Positions 1-7,493 of a stretch of DNA of 64,000 nt are shown piece by piece. The stretch is taken from NCBI GenBank assembly GCA_029210725.1, contig JARGFM010000001.1, forward strand, positions 48,544 to 112,543. The letters run 5' to 3'. The notes under the pieces are model-generated. The model was not told where the DNA came from. It was given only the letters and a program-made list of their open reading frames with translations, and made no database searches. Each line of letters opens with the position of its first letter. Position 1 is the stretch's first letter. The DNA is from Bacteroidales bacterium (lineage in GTDB: Bacteria; Bacteroidota; Bacteroidia; Bacteroidales; GCA-2748055). Both the position numbers and the translations under genes were made by a program.

Positions 1-168
1 TACGACAGCTCCAACATGGTGCTCACCTCCTTCGACACCCGCACCGACCGCGACTTCAACCCCATCAACTTCCTCTGCCGCAAAACCGGCAAGTACTCCA
101 TCGTAATCAACTTCCGTGATGGGAAGGCTGGTGAGGCCGTTGGGATTATGTCTCATGTGATGAAGTAA
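1..168 (+). CDS. C-terminal fragment of an unrecognised protein (cut by window edge)
   Basis: The frame is open from base 1 and ends at TAA 166-168, giving the last 55 residues of a protein that starts upstream of the window. The fragment contains SFDTRTDRDFNPINFLCRK and ends in SHVMK. No family is recognised, and there is no T9SS sorting motif or membrane segment in it. Codon use is G+C-rich, like the bulk of the window and unlike the A+T-rich lasso genes that follow, so this gene probably marks the left boundary of that island. Confidence 0.6.
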   Translation, partial: YDSSNMVLTSFDTRTDRDFNPINFLCRKTGKYSIVINFRDGKAGEAVGIMSHVMK

Positions 169-220
169 AAGCCACATCGAATCTTATATCACCTCAATAT
201 GATCAAATGTCAGGTTACAA

Positions 221-262
221 GTAACTTAAGGCATCTTACAACTAACTTACGCCATCTTACAA
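221..262. repeat. Two tandem 21-bp repeat units
   Basis: Units 221-241 and 242-262 share TAACTTA and CATCTTACAA and differ at three positions. They lie in the 188-bp spacer between the truncated left gene and the end of the lasso cyclase gene. No terminator with a T-tract was seen in the spacer. The function is unknown; the repeat could be an island-edge scar or a protein-binding site. Confidence 0.5.
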
Positions 263-356
263 GACACTTTTGTCAGTTGACAGAACACCCCTCAAACAAA
301 TTGAGATTCTGAAGAATAATAATTAGCGGATTGTAATCTTCGATGCGTCCCCCCAC

Positions 357-2294
357 TCAACACTTGATCCCAATATCAATTTTCCCTTCCCGCTGCCATT
401 TTTGGAGCAGTAAAACACTTATGGGATTAAGGAATACTTTTGTTCCAAATGACATTTTATTCCTTGATATCTCGCTTTTGTACTGATCAAGCATCCAATG
501 CAGTTTATCGTAATCAACATAGTGAATTTTGTTGTTTTCTCTTCCTTCTTCAATAAGAAGGCGAAATATGCTCTCATCTTTAACAACTCTATATAATACA
601 TAGGGAATAGTGGCACTAGTTTTATCTCTTCGGAGTCTTAACTCATCGAGGAGAATCCCATTCATTGCTTCGCGAAATAGATGTCTTCCTATCCCATCTT
701 CATAATTATATTTGGATGGCAGCGAGAAAAAAAATTCAATCAATCTAACATCAAGAAAGGGATATCTATATTCAATGCCATGAGTCTTAGATAACAAATA
801 AGAAGTTTCCAACCTATAAGAAATATTAGGATGCATTAACCTTTTGTACTGTCGTCTCTTAACATCAGGATCATTGGGTTGGAAGATACGATTGAAAAAT
901 CTTCTCTTCATTTTATATTTCTTACGCATTACAGGATTTAAGGCAACTACTTTGAATCTAGATCTACGCCAATCATGTTTAAAAAATCTAATTAACCATG
1001 GAATATAGATAAAGATGTATTGTTTAATAAGTTGGAAATAAAAACTACCACTTCTTTTCCTAATCCTACTCCGAATTATATCACGCAATTTTTTAAACTC
1101 TCTTTTAGCAGCTAATTCTTGCACAAATCCTGCACCTTGATATGACACTCCTTCATCACCCCCAAATCCCGACATTAATACAGTCGCGCCAGTATTTGAT
1201 AATTTCTTGTATAATATGTCGGACAATAAACCATAACTCTGAACTACCGCTTCTGGTCTAATTCCTAGATAATTTACTAATGCGTAATATGCTCCGGGTG
1301 AATCTTCTCCTGTAATGATGTAATGCTTTTCGATTTGCTTATCTTTTACAAGTTTAGAGCTGAACACTTTCTCACTTTTAAAACCGACTGGTTTTATTTG
1401 CTGATCTTTGTCAAGATCATGCGTAAAAGCATATACGGGAACATCCTGTTTAAAAGTATCCTTTATACAAGCAGCTATACCAGATGAATCTAATCCTCCG
1501 CTCAGTTCAACCCCAATCGGTCCATCAGAATAGCTCCGCTGCTTGACCGCCTCAATAAAACGATTCCTAAGTTCATGCACGGCCTCGGCCTTAGAAAAAT
1601 TTATAAATTCCTTCTGAACCTTCAGATCCCAATAGCGCTTTAGATGAACTGTATCATCTTCAATTACCGTTAGCGAATGTGCTGGTGGTAATTTATTGAC
1701 TCCCTTAAATGCGGATCTATTTTTTTCAGGTATAATGGTGCTTATTGAATCTAAAATAAATTGCTCATCAATAGAAAACCTGAATCTAGGTAAGGCTTTG
1801 AATGCGTTCGGATCAGAAGAAATAACAAAATATTTACTATCATCAACATAGTATAGAGGACGACAGCCGAAATGATCTCTAGCACCAAATAACTTATTCC
1901 TTTTTTTATCCCATATAGCAAAAGCAAAATCACCTTGAAGATGCATAACACAATCCTCTCCCCATTTTAGATAGGACATTAGTATGAGTCGGTTATCCGG
2001 AATGCCATCGAAATCACTTGTCCCTGCCTTTAATTTTCTCAATAAATCTAATCGATAATCAATCCGTGCATCTGCCACTATGATACATTTTGAGCTAACA
2101 TCTGCATATGGCATTAAATCCTTTCCAAAGGCATTGGTAGTATGAAATACATGGCACCCAAAGCCCACATTTTTATCTATCCAGGTATCAGAAAATTGCC
2201 AATTTTGGGAGCCCATTTCATTCATTGCATTCTCAACAATTTCTGATACTATCAACTCCCCACTCCTACTTAGTATAATGAAAATTGAGCTCAT
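357..2294 (-). CDS. Lasso peptide macrolactam synthetase (asparagine synthetase homologue, 'C' protein)
   Basis: This 645-residue protein has an N-terminal class II glutaminase-like domain (about 1-220) and a C-terminal ATP-pyrophosphatase domain with the PP-loop SGGLDSS at residues 265-271. The start reads MSSIF, so the nucleophilic Cys2 of true glutamine-dependent asparagine synthetases is absent. That is the known condition of lasso cyclases such as McjC, where the N-terminal amine of the core replaces ammonia. By family analogy it adenylates the Asp/Glu side chain of the core peptide and closes the ring. It is divergent from a kinase/sulfotransferase/B1/B2/precursor operon, which fixes its role. 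A -7 box lies 5 bases before the ATG. The gene is A+T-rich. A stand-alone asparagine synthetase is unlikely given the missing Cys2 and the neighbours. Confidence 0.88.
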   Translation of the reverse strand: MSSIFIILSRSGELIVSEIVENAMNEMGSQNWQFSDTWIDKNVGFGCHVFHTTNAFGKDLMPYADVSSKCIIVADARIDYRLDLLRKLKAGTSDFDGIPDNRLILMSYLKWGEDCVMHLQGDFAFAIWDKKRNKLFGARDHFGCRPLYYVDDSKYFVISSDPNAFKALPRFRFSIDEQFILDSISTIIPEKNRSAFKGVNKLPPAHSLTVIEDDTVHLKRYWDLKVQKEFINFSKAEAVHELRNRFIEAVKQRSYSDGPIGVELSGGLDSSGIAACIKDTFKQDVPVYAFTHDLDKDQQIKPVGFKSEKVFSSKLVKDKQIEKHYIITGEDSPGAYYALVNYLGIRPEAVVQSYGLLSDILYKKLSNTGATVLMSGFGGDEGVSYQGAGFVQELAAKREFKKLRDIIRSRIRKRSGSFYFQLIKQYIFIYIPWLIRFFKHDWRRSRFKVVALNPVMRKKYKMKRRFFNRIFQPNDPDVKRRQYKRLMHPNISYRLETSYLLSKTHGIEYRYPFLDVRLIEFFFSLPSKYNYEDGIGRHLFREAMNGILLDELRLRRDKTSATIPYVLYRVVKDESIFRLLIEEGRENNKIHYVDYDKLHWMLDQYKSEISRNKMSFGTKVFLNPISVLLLQKWQREGKIDIGIKC

Positions 2295-2299
2295 AGAAA

Positions 2300-2307
2300 C
2301 AAATGTA
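2300..2307 (-). promoter_or_regulatory. Bacteroidota -7 box before the lasso cyclase
   Basis: Read on the minus strand this is TACATTTG, matching TAnnTTTG. It ends five bases before the ATG at 2294, so transcription would start at or very near the start codon. A TTG lies about 22 bases upstream as a possible -33 element. Confidence 0.5.
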
Positions 2308-2366
2308 ATAGAATCTTAAACAACCCTGTCAATCTATTTTTTTCATGAAGACACAACGTTTATAAG

Positions 2367-2374
2367 TATCTTTG
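2367..2374 (+). promoter_or_regulatory. Bacteroidota -7 box before the lasso kinase operon
   Basis: TATCTTTG matches TAnnTTTG and lies 13 bases before the TTG start of the kinase. No convincing -33 TTG was seen upstream. Together with the opposite-facing box at 2300-2307 it makes the 93-bp divergent spacer the control region of the lasso cluster. Confidence 0.5.
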
Positions 2375-2387
2375 TAAAAAACTAAGT

Positions 2388-3287
2388 TTGAAAACAAAGA
2401 CCTACAGGGTAAATGGATTAAATCTGAGCTCTGAAATTGAACTCCCTGAACTTGTTAGTTCTAACGTTCAGAAACCCGATGTTTGGATAAGATTTGGGTC
2501 CGTTCCAGATCATTTACCTGAAGCGGCTGGATCGGGTGTATTATACGAAGCCTCAAAGGATGATTTCCTTTTCAAATTAAATACTGTTGCGAAGTACCGA
2601 GTACAAAATGGAAAATACATTACAATTGAACCTCTTGAGACAACTGATCAAAAAGAGATTCGCCTTTTTCTCTTTGCATCAACAATGGGAGCTCTATTGC
2701 ATCAAAGGGGTATGCTAGCTATACATGGAAGTTGTGTAGCCAAAGAAAACAAAGGAATCATATTCACAGGAATTTCATCTGCTGGTAAATCCACTATCGC
2801 AGCTGGCTTTTACATAAAAGGTTATTCGGTTATTACTGATGATATTGCCGTTATTGATAATTCAGAAAAAAAACACTTTATCCATCCTGGTATTCCTCAC
2901 CTAAAACTATGGCAAGATGTTGTTTACTATATGAATGAAGAAAGTAACTTGGAAAGAGTACGATCTGAGCTAGAAAAATATAGGAAACCCATACCTGCCC
3001 TAAAACCCTCAATCCATGTCCCTCTGGAAAAAATAATCTTGCTCACTACAAAAAATACTCCAGGATTTCATTTTGAGGAAGTCTTTGGGGCGGATAAATT
3101 CCAAATATTACGTCAAAATACTTATAGGGTACAATTCCTGGAAATGCTAAATCAACTTGAGATACATTTCAAAAATATATCAAGTCTTGCTTCATCTATA
3201 CCTCTGTATAAAGTTGAAAGACCATCTTCCCCTTTACAGGTTATGGAATTGACAGATTACATTGAAAAGCATATACTTCACATTTAA
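2388..3287 (+). CDS. HprK-like lasso peptide tailoring kinase
   Basis: This 299-residue protein has the fold signature of the HPr kinase family: His113 in AIHGS, the P-loop GISSAGKST at 128-136, an acidic pair at Asp151-Asp152 (TDDIAVI) and HPGIPHLKLW near 166-175. It lacks the N-terminal domain of true HPr kinase/phosphorylase. Homologues in lasso clusters (the paeninodin kinase PadeK and its relative ThcoK) phosphorylate the C-terminal Ser of the precursor. The precursor encoded at 4894-5028 ends in Ser, which makes that the likely substrate. The start is TTG; an in-frame stop lies at 2346-2348 and no in-frame ATG precedes the conserved part, so TTG is the best choice. The stop overlaps the sulfotransferase ATG by one base (TAATG). 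Confidence 0.82.
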   Translation: MKTKTYRVNGLNLSSEIELPELVSSNVQKPDVWIRFGSVPDHLPEAAGSGVLYEASKDDFLFKLNTVAKYRVQNGKYITIEPLETTDQKEIRLFLFASTMGALLHQRGMLAIHGSCVAKENKGIIFTGISSAGKSTIAAGFYIKGYSVITDDIAVIDNSEKKHFIHPGIPHLKLWQDVVYYMNEESNLERVRSELEKYRKPIPALKPSIHVPLEKIILLTTKNTPGFHFEEVFGADKFQILRQNTYRVQFLEMLNQLEIHFKNISSLASSIPLYKVERPSSPLQVMELTDYIEKHILHI

Positions 3288-4162
3288 TGCTGGTTAGAAA
3301 AAAAAATATAATTTGGCTAGCATCCTATCCAAAATCAGGGAATACCTGGTTCAGATTGTTTTTGAGCTACCTTTACTCTGATTCAGAAGATGACATAAAT
3401 ATCAATCAATTAGACCTAGCCCCTATCGCAAGTAGCAGGAGTTTAATTGATCAATATCTAGGAATTAATACCTCTAATCTTACAATGAATGAGATTGAAA
3501 TCATCAGACCAAAAGTATATAGAAAGATATCTGATGAAAGTGAGAATGAAGTCTTTTTGAAAACACACGATGCTTGGAAGTTAAATTCTGATGGCGAATC
3601 CATGTTCCCACCTGATGTTACAAAGGGGGTGCTATATTTTGTTCGAAATCCACTTGATGTGGCAGTCTCTTTTGCTTTTCATAGTAATACGGATTTTGCT
3701 AAAACAATCCAGCATATGAATGATGATACTTTTGGATTTTGTATGGAAGAGAATAGGCTTTTTAATCAGCTCTCTCAGCAAATGTTCTCTTGGTCCGGAC
3801 ATGTAAATTCTTGGGTTCATCATTCAAAATTGCCAGTCCATGTCATGCGTTATGAGGATATGCTACATAAGCCCTTTTTGACATTTACGAAGGCGCTTGA
3901 TTTTTTGAATATTAAATACTCAAAAACTAAAGTCAATAATGCATTATATAATTGTTCATTTGATAAACTTACATTCCAAGAAGAGAAATTTGGTTTCAAA
4001 GAGAAAACTATTAATTCCCTAAAATTCTTTAGAAGTGGTACAATGAATGACTGGCAAAAACACTTAAAAAAACATGAAGTGAATCAAATCATTAAAATGC
4101 ATCGATCTACAATGGAATCCTTTGGATATTTAAATGATATCCAATCATATATATACAAATAA
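3287..4162 (+). CDS. PAPS-dependent sulfotransferase, probable lasso tailoring enzyme
   Basis: This 291-residue protein has the full sulfotransferase signature: the 5'-phosphosulfate loop YPKSGNTW at residues 14-21, the 3'-phosphate motif RNPLDVAVSF at 120-129, and a C-terminal FFRSGTMNDWQKHL at 247-260 resembling the GxxGDWK region of cytosolic sulfotransferases. His93 in KTHD is a candidate catalytic base. It transfers sulfate from PAPS to a hydroxyl or amine. Its place between the kinase (one-base overlap) and the B1 gene suggests it modifies the lasso peptide. Candidate acceptors in the predicted core are Tyr12, Ser10, Ser14 and Ser19, but the target is inference. A role in sulfating a surface sugar cannot be excluded. 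Confidence 0.8.
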   Translation: MLVRKKNIIWLASYPKSGNTWFRLFLSYLYSDSEDDININQLDLAPIASSRSLIDQYLGINTSNLTMNEIEIIRPKVYRKISDESENEVFLKTHDAWKLNSDGESMFPPDVTKGVLYFVRNPLDVAVSFAFHSNTDFAKTIQHMNDDTFGFCMEENRLFNQLSQQMFSWSGHVNSWVHHSKLPVHVMRYEDMLHKPFLTFTKALDFLNIKYSKTKVNNALYNCSFDKLTFQEEKFGFKEKTINSLKFFRSGTMNDWQKHLKKHEVNQIIKMHRSTMESFGYLNDIQSYIYK

Positions 4163-4163
4163 A

Positions 4164-4184
4164 ACAAATTTTGACTAAATTTGT
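4164..4184. promoter_or_regulatory. Perfect 8-bp inverted repeat between sulfotransferase and B1 genes
   Basis: ACAAATTT (4164-4171) and AAATTTGT (4177-4184) are separated by five bases. It begins right after the sulfotransferase stop. It has no G+C-rich stem and no long T-run, so it is a weak terminator at best and could be an operator. The TTTG inside the right arm (4180-4183) could also serve as a -33 element. Confidence 0.4.
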
Positions 4185-4204
4185 ATAACACTTAAAAAAT
4201 ATTG

Positions 4205-4211
4205 TAACTTG
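4205..4211 (+). promoter_or_regulatory. Possible internal promoter before lasso B1-B2-A
   Basis: TAACTTG resembles the TAnnTTTG -7 box but is not a full match. It lies 21 bases after TTTG at 4180-4183 and one base before the ATG at 4213. It could give a leaderless transcript of the three core genes independent of the tailoring genes. Confidence 0.3.
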
Positions 4212-4212
4212 A

Positions 4213-4503
4213 ATGAGAATAGAGATCAAAAGTGAATCTGTATTGAAGAGAAATCCACAACAATTGTTTAGCGATATTGATGGAGAAGTTGTAATGTTGA
4301 GTATAAATAATGGTGAGTACTACAATTTGGATCGTATAAGCACTCAAATTTGGTATTTGCTTGAGAACCCCATTAACTTTAATAATCTAATAGGTGATTT
4401 GATGAACATTTATGAGGTAAGTAAGGATACATGCATTAAGGACACAAAGTACTTACTTGAGGAATTCATACAAAAAGGACTTATTGAGATAATAGATGAA
4501 TAA
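4213..4503 (+). CDS. PqqD-like RiPP recognition element protein (lasso B1)
   Basis: The 96-residue protein has the PqqD/RRE pattern: a beta-rich start with VVMLSINNGEYYNLD at about 26-40, then IWYLLENP and a helical C-terminal half. Stand-alone RREs in lasso clusters bind the leader peptide through its YxxPxL motif and present it to the B2 peptidase and the cyclase. The leader encoded downstream carries WxxPxI, a fair match. Its last eight bases overlap the start of the B2 gene, so the two are translationally coupled. Confidence 0.85.
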   Translation: MRIEIKSESVLKRNPQQLFSDIDGEVVMLSINNGEYYNLDRISTQIWYLLENPINFNNLIGDLMNIYEVSKDTCIKDTKYLLEEFIQKGLIEIIDE

Positions 4504-4897
4504 ATTCTTTAAAGCTGTGCGCTATTTTATTCGTTCTAATTGGAACGAAAAAAGAGAGGTTTTTTTGATCATTATGATGTCAGCTAAAATCGCTTTGATG
4601 GTCAACTTTATCCCTCTTCGACACTATTATTCTAAATATTTTACCACAACCCAACAAATGCACCAAGATTTGCAACTGTATAAGAGAAAAATTTGTCTTG
4701 TGAAAAAAATATTGAACCATCTCCCCTGGAAAGTATCTTGCCTTACAGAAAGCCTAATTGTAAAACGCTATATTTATAAGCAATTTGGAGTAGATTTAAT
4801 TATTTCAGTTGGCATTAGTAAATCAAGTGAACTAAAGGCGCACGCTTGGTACGGTAAAACAGTTACAAATGAATTTGTTAATATAGTAATACCATGA
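4496..4897 (+). CDS. Transglutaminase-like lasso leader peptidase (B2)
   Basis: The 133-residue protein matches the short lasso B2 family. Cys82 in PWKVSCLTESL is the nucleophile and His116 in AHAW the general base. It would cut the leader from the precursor after recognition by B1. In McjB the third residue is an Asp 12 positions after the His. Here no Asp follows His116 at all; Glu126 or Asn125/Asn129 are the only polar candidates, and the protein ends 17 residues after the His. The TGA overlaps the precursor ATG (ATGA at 4894-4897), tying it to the peptide gene. The gene is A+T-rich like its neighbours. Confidence 0.85.
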   Translation: MNKFFKAVRYFIRSNWNEKREVFLIIMMSAKIALMVNFIPLRHYYSKYFTTTQQMHQDLQLYKRKICLVKKILNHLPWKVSCLTESLIVKRYIYKQFGVDLIISVGISKSSELKAHAWYGKTVTNEFVNIVIP

Positions 4898-5028
4898 TAA
4901 AAAAGGAATTTAGTAAAAAGCTTTGGACTAAACCTAGAATTAAAAGCCTGAAATTTAACAAAACTATGGGCGGAATGGTGGGAGGCATATCTGAAAGTCA
5001 TTATGCTTCGCCTGGGGAGCCATCTTAA
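4894..5028 (+). CDS. Lasso peptide precursor, 44 residues
   Basis: This short gene starts at an ATG overlapping the B2 stop and ends at TAA 5026-5028. The leader (residues 1-25) is basic, with six of the first 13 residues Lys. It contains WTKPRI at 11-16, a version of the YxxPxL motif bound by B1 proteins, and ends NKTM, placing the conserved Thr at -2. The predicted core is GGMVGGISESHYASPGEPS. Gly1 and Glu9 fit a nine-member macrolactam ring, His11/Tyr12 could act as plugs in a ten-residue tail, and the terminal Ser19 is the residue that lasso kinases phosphorylate. Starting at Gly2 would give an eight-member ring but move Thr to -3, so it is less likely. The gene lies last in the operon; lasso precursor genes are more often first. 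Confidence 0.85.
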   Translation: MIKKEFSKKLWTKPRIKSLKFNKTMGGMVGGISESHYASPGEPS

Positions 5029-5038
5029 ATATAGCATT

Positions 5039-7228
5039 ATGAAAAACTTCATCATTTCAGTTCTTTTGGCAGTTACTTCATTCACAAATGTCCTTTCTCA
5101 ATCTTGGGTCACTTCTAGTCAAATATCAAGTACAAATGACATAGTCGTTATTCAATCAACAATTAATAACGTTGGAGAGGTAATTGTTTTTGGATATTTT
5201 CTTGGTACATTGACTTCTAATAACGGTCAATCAATAGACTCTTATGGAGATCGCGATTATTTTCTGATTAAGTTTAACACAGATGGAGGAGTTGTATGGA
5301 TGAAGGCAATCGGAAGTGAACTAAGAGAATACCTTTCTGGTGGAGTTGGGATTGATCAAGATAACAATATTTATGTTTCAGGAGGCTTTCAAAGCTATTT
5401 GAAATACTCGGATTCTGATTCGATTCAGAGCACAGGGGTATATGATGCATTTATTGTTAAGTATGACGATTCTGGTAATGCCCTTTGGGCTAGGAATTGT
5501 GGGGCTGGAGCATTATTTCAAGGAACAACAGCCTTAGAAGTAAGCCCAACAGGTAATTTACTAATATCAGGAATATTTATAGATAGTATTAATATACAAA
5601 ATATTTATTCTTTATATACAGGCGACACTAGTGCTGATTATTTCTATGCAGAACTTAGCCCCATTGATGGGACAGTTCAATGGATTGAGCATATTCGTTC
5701 ATTAAATCTGAAAAATGGGGCAATTTGGGATATTGCTAGAAGCCCGGAATCTTATGCTATGGCTGGATTCTTTTATGATTCCATTGGTTTCACAACGGAT
5801 ACCATAGCTCCATATAATGATAATCAGGATGTTCACCTCATTTCTACAGATCATTTAGGAAATATAAACTGGGTTCGAAAAATCAGTGGTAATGCTAGAG
5901 ATTTAAGCTATTCTGTTGTTTTTGATGATGAAAATAATATTTACATAGCAGGGTATTATAATAGCGATACCTTAAGCTTTTTCACATCTTCCGAAGATAG
6001 TGTGACAGTTTACGAAAATAATGGAACCTATGATCTTTTTATTGCTAAATATCTATCAAGTGGAAGTCTTGATTGGTATAAAGTGATGGGAAGTAACGGA
6101 GAAGATAAAGTTTTTGATATAGAGTTTTTTGATGATAAAATATATCTATCCGGATATTTTTCTGACACCTTAAATTGGGGAGGAATTAATCTTATTTCGG
6201 AAGGTATCGGTGATAGAGATATGTTTACGGGAGCATTAGATAAGGATGGGAATTATAGGGATGCCAATTCGTACCATGGAAGGAATAATAGTTCGGATGA
6301 AGCCTGGAGCATATTTAAAAACGTAGATGAATTATTTACTGTAATGAGATCAAACTCTGATATGATGATACTTGGAGATAGTATCTATACTGCCGATAAA
6401 ACAACATTTGGGATGTATATAGGGGTAATTGGCTGCCTCCCCATCTCTGTCGACCAAACCATTCCGAGAAATGTTGCAGGTTGCTATGGCGATTCAACCG
6501 GATCCATACAGGTAGTGGCTTCAGGTGGATTTGGATCACCGTGGCAATATTCCATCGATAACGGATTAAACTACTCAACCGTAGCTTATTATGATGAGCT
6601 TCCGGCAGGGGACTACCAGGTGGTGGTAATTGATGCTGAAAACTGTGCGGAAGTAGGTCCTTTGGTTACACTGACACAGCCTGATACGCTGCTTGCACAG
6701 TTTGTTTCGAAGGATGATATTCTTCATCATACAGACTGGAGGGGGGATGTGGATATTACGGATGGATCGCTGGTGGTTTCGGCTACCGGGGGAACGGGTC
6801 CGTATACCTTTCAATTAATCCCCGGCGGGAGTCCCCAGGCACTGGGCACCTACACGTTTACCTATGCAGATTCGGGTAAGTATGTGGTTGCAGTGAACGA
6901 CATTAATGGCTGTGGTCCATCGGAAACGGATACCATCGAGATCAATGTAATACGCACCAGTGCTGTGGGAGTGGATGATTTTGAAGGGGCCGGGGTAAAA
7001 ATTTATCCCAATCCTACGGCTGGGATCCTGACCCTTGAGATGCCCTTTGAGGGTGGTGTGTGTGACATGGAGGTGCTGAATATGACCGGGCAGGTGGTTC
7101 TGAAACGCCAGGTTTACCCGTCCGGAGGTATCATCAACGAAACCCTGGACCTGTCGGACAAGGCCAAAGGCCTGTACATGCTAAAGATCAACGGAGAAGC
7201 TCTCCGTTCGGCCATTATGGTGAAATAA
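5039..7228 (+). CDS. Secreted beta-repeat protein with SprB repeat and T9SS type A sorting domain
   Basis: I place the start at ATG 5039, where a signal peptide begins (MKNFIISVLLAVTSF...LSQ), not at an ATG 36 bases upstream that lies inside the lasso precursor gene. The 729-residue product has repeated strand units of the SBBP/propeller type (for example AFIVKYDDSGNALWAR, LFIAKYLSSGSLDWYK), then one SprB-like repeat from CYGDSTGSIQVVASGG (about residues 480-560), a second Ig-like segment, and a C-terminal type A sorting domain beginning VKIYPNPTAG. The protein should cross the outer membrane by T9SS and be anchored or released. It lies 10 bp after the lasso precursor. Base composition changes from A+T-rich to G+C-moderate near 6430, just before the SprB repeat. 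Confidence 0.85.
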   Translation: MKNFIISVLLAVTSFTNVLSQSWVTSSQISSTNDIVVIQSTINNVGEVIVFGYFLGTLTSNNGQSIDSYGDRDYFLIKFNTDGGVVWMKAIGSELREYLSGGVGIDQDNNIYVSGGFQSYLKYSDSDSIQSTGVYDAFIVKYDDSGNALWARNCGAGALFQGTTALEVSPTGNLLISGIFIDSINIQNIYSLYTGDTSADYFYAELSPIDGTVQWIEHIRSLNLKNGAIWDIARSPESYAMAGFFYDSIGFTTDTIAPYNDNQDVHLISTDHLGNINWVRKISGNARDLSYSVVFDDENNIYIAGYYNSDTLSFFTSSEDSVTVYENNGTYDLFIAKYLSSGSLDWYKVMGSNGEDKVFDIEFFDDKIYLSGYFSDTLNWGGINLISEGIGDRDMFTGALDKDGNYRDANSYHGRNNSSDEAWSIFKNVDELFTVMRSNSDMMILGDSIYTADKTTFGMYIGVIGCLPISVDQTIPRNVAGCYGDSTGSIQVVASGGFGSPWQYSIDNGLNYSTVAYYDELPAGDYQVVVIDAENCAEVGPLVTLTQPDTLLAQFVSKDDILHHTDWRGDVDITDGSLVVSATGGTGPYTFQLIPGGSPQALGTYTFTYADSGKYVVAVNDINGCGPSETDTIEINVIRTSAVGVDDFEGAGVKIYPNPTAGILTLEMPFEGGVCDMEVLNMTGQVVLKRQVYPSGGIINETLDLSDKAKGLYMLKINGEALRSAIMVK

Positions 7229-7250
7229 AGCATATAATTAACAATAAGTT

Positions 7251-7287
7251 AAGGCCGTCTTTTTTGATATTGAAGACGGCCTTTTCT
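7251..7287 (+). terminator. Rho-independent terminator after the T9SS gene
   Basis: AAGGCCGTCTT (7251-7261) pairs perfectly with AAGACGGCCTT (7273-7283) around an 11-base loop, followed by TT and a T-rich stretch. It would end any transcript from the lasso operon or the T9SS gene. Confidence 0.85.
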
Positions 7288-7493
7288 ATTTTTACGTGCC
7301 TTATTCTATTAATTTGAGGTGGTGATTCAATTGAATAAGATTTTATTCTTCACTGCTTCGACTATTTATAATAGGCTTTGCTTATGTAATACTGTTGTTA
7401 TATTAGCTGCCTATAAATATTTACGCAGTAAAGATTTTCAGCAGCGTTATAATAACAGTGTTGCGTAAGAATATAATATTTAAACATTTAACC

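Noticed and set aside
357..2294. Asparagine synthetase for amino-acid synthesis
   Set aside because: Cys2 of the glutaminase site is missing and the gene sits in a lasso cluster.
2388..3287. True HPr kinase/phosphorylase of carbon regulation
   Set aside because: It lacks the N-terminal HprK domain, and no HPr or PTS gene is nearby; the lasso context explains it better.
5003..5038. Upstream ATG as start of the T9SS protein
   Set aside because: It lies inside the lasso precursor gene, and the 12 extra residues would precede a normal signal peptide; ATG 5039 fits better.
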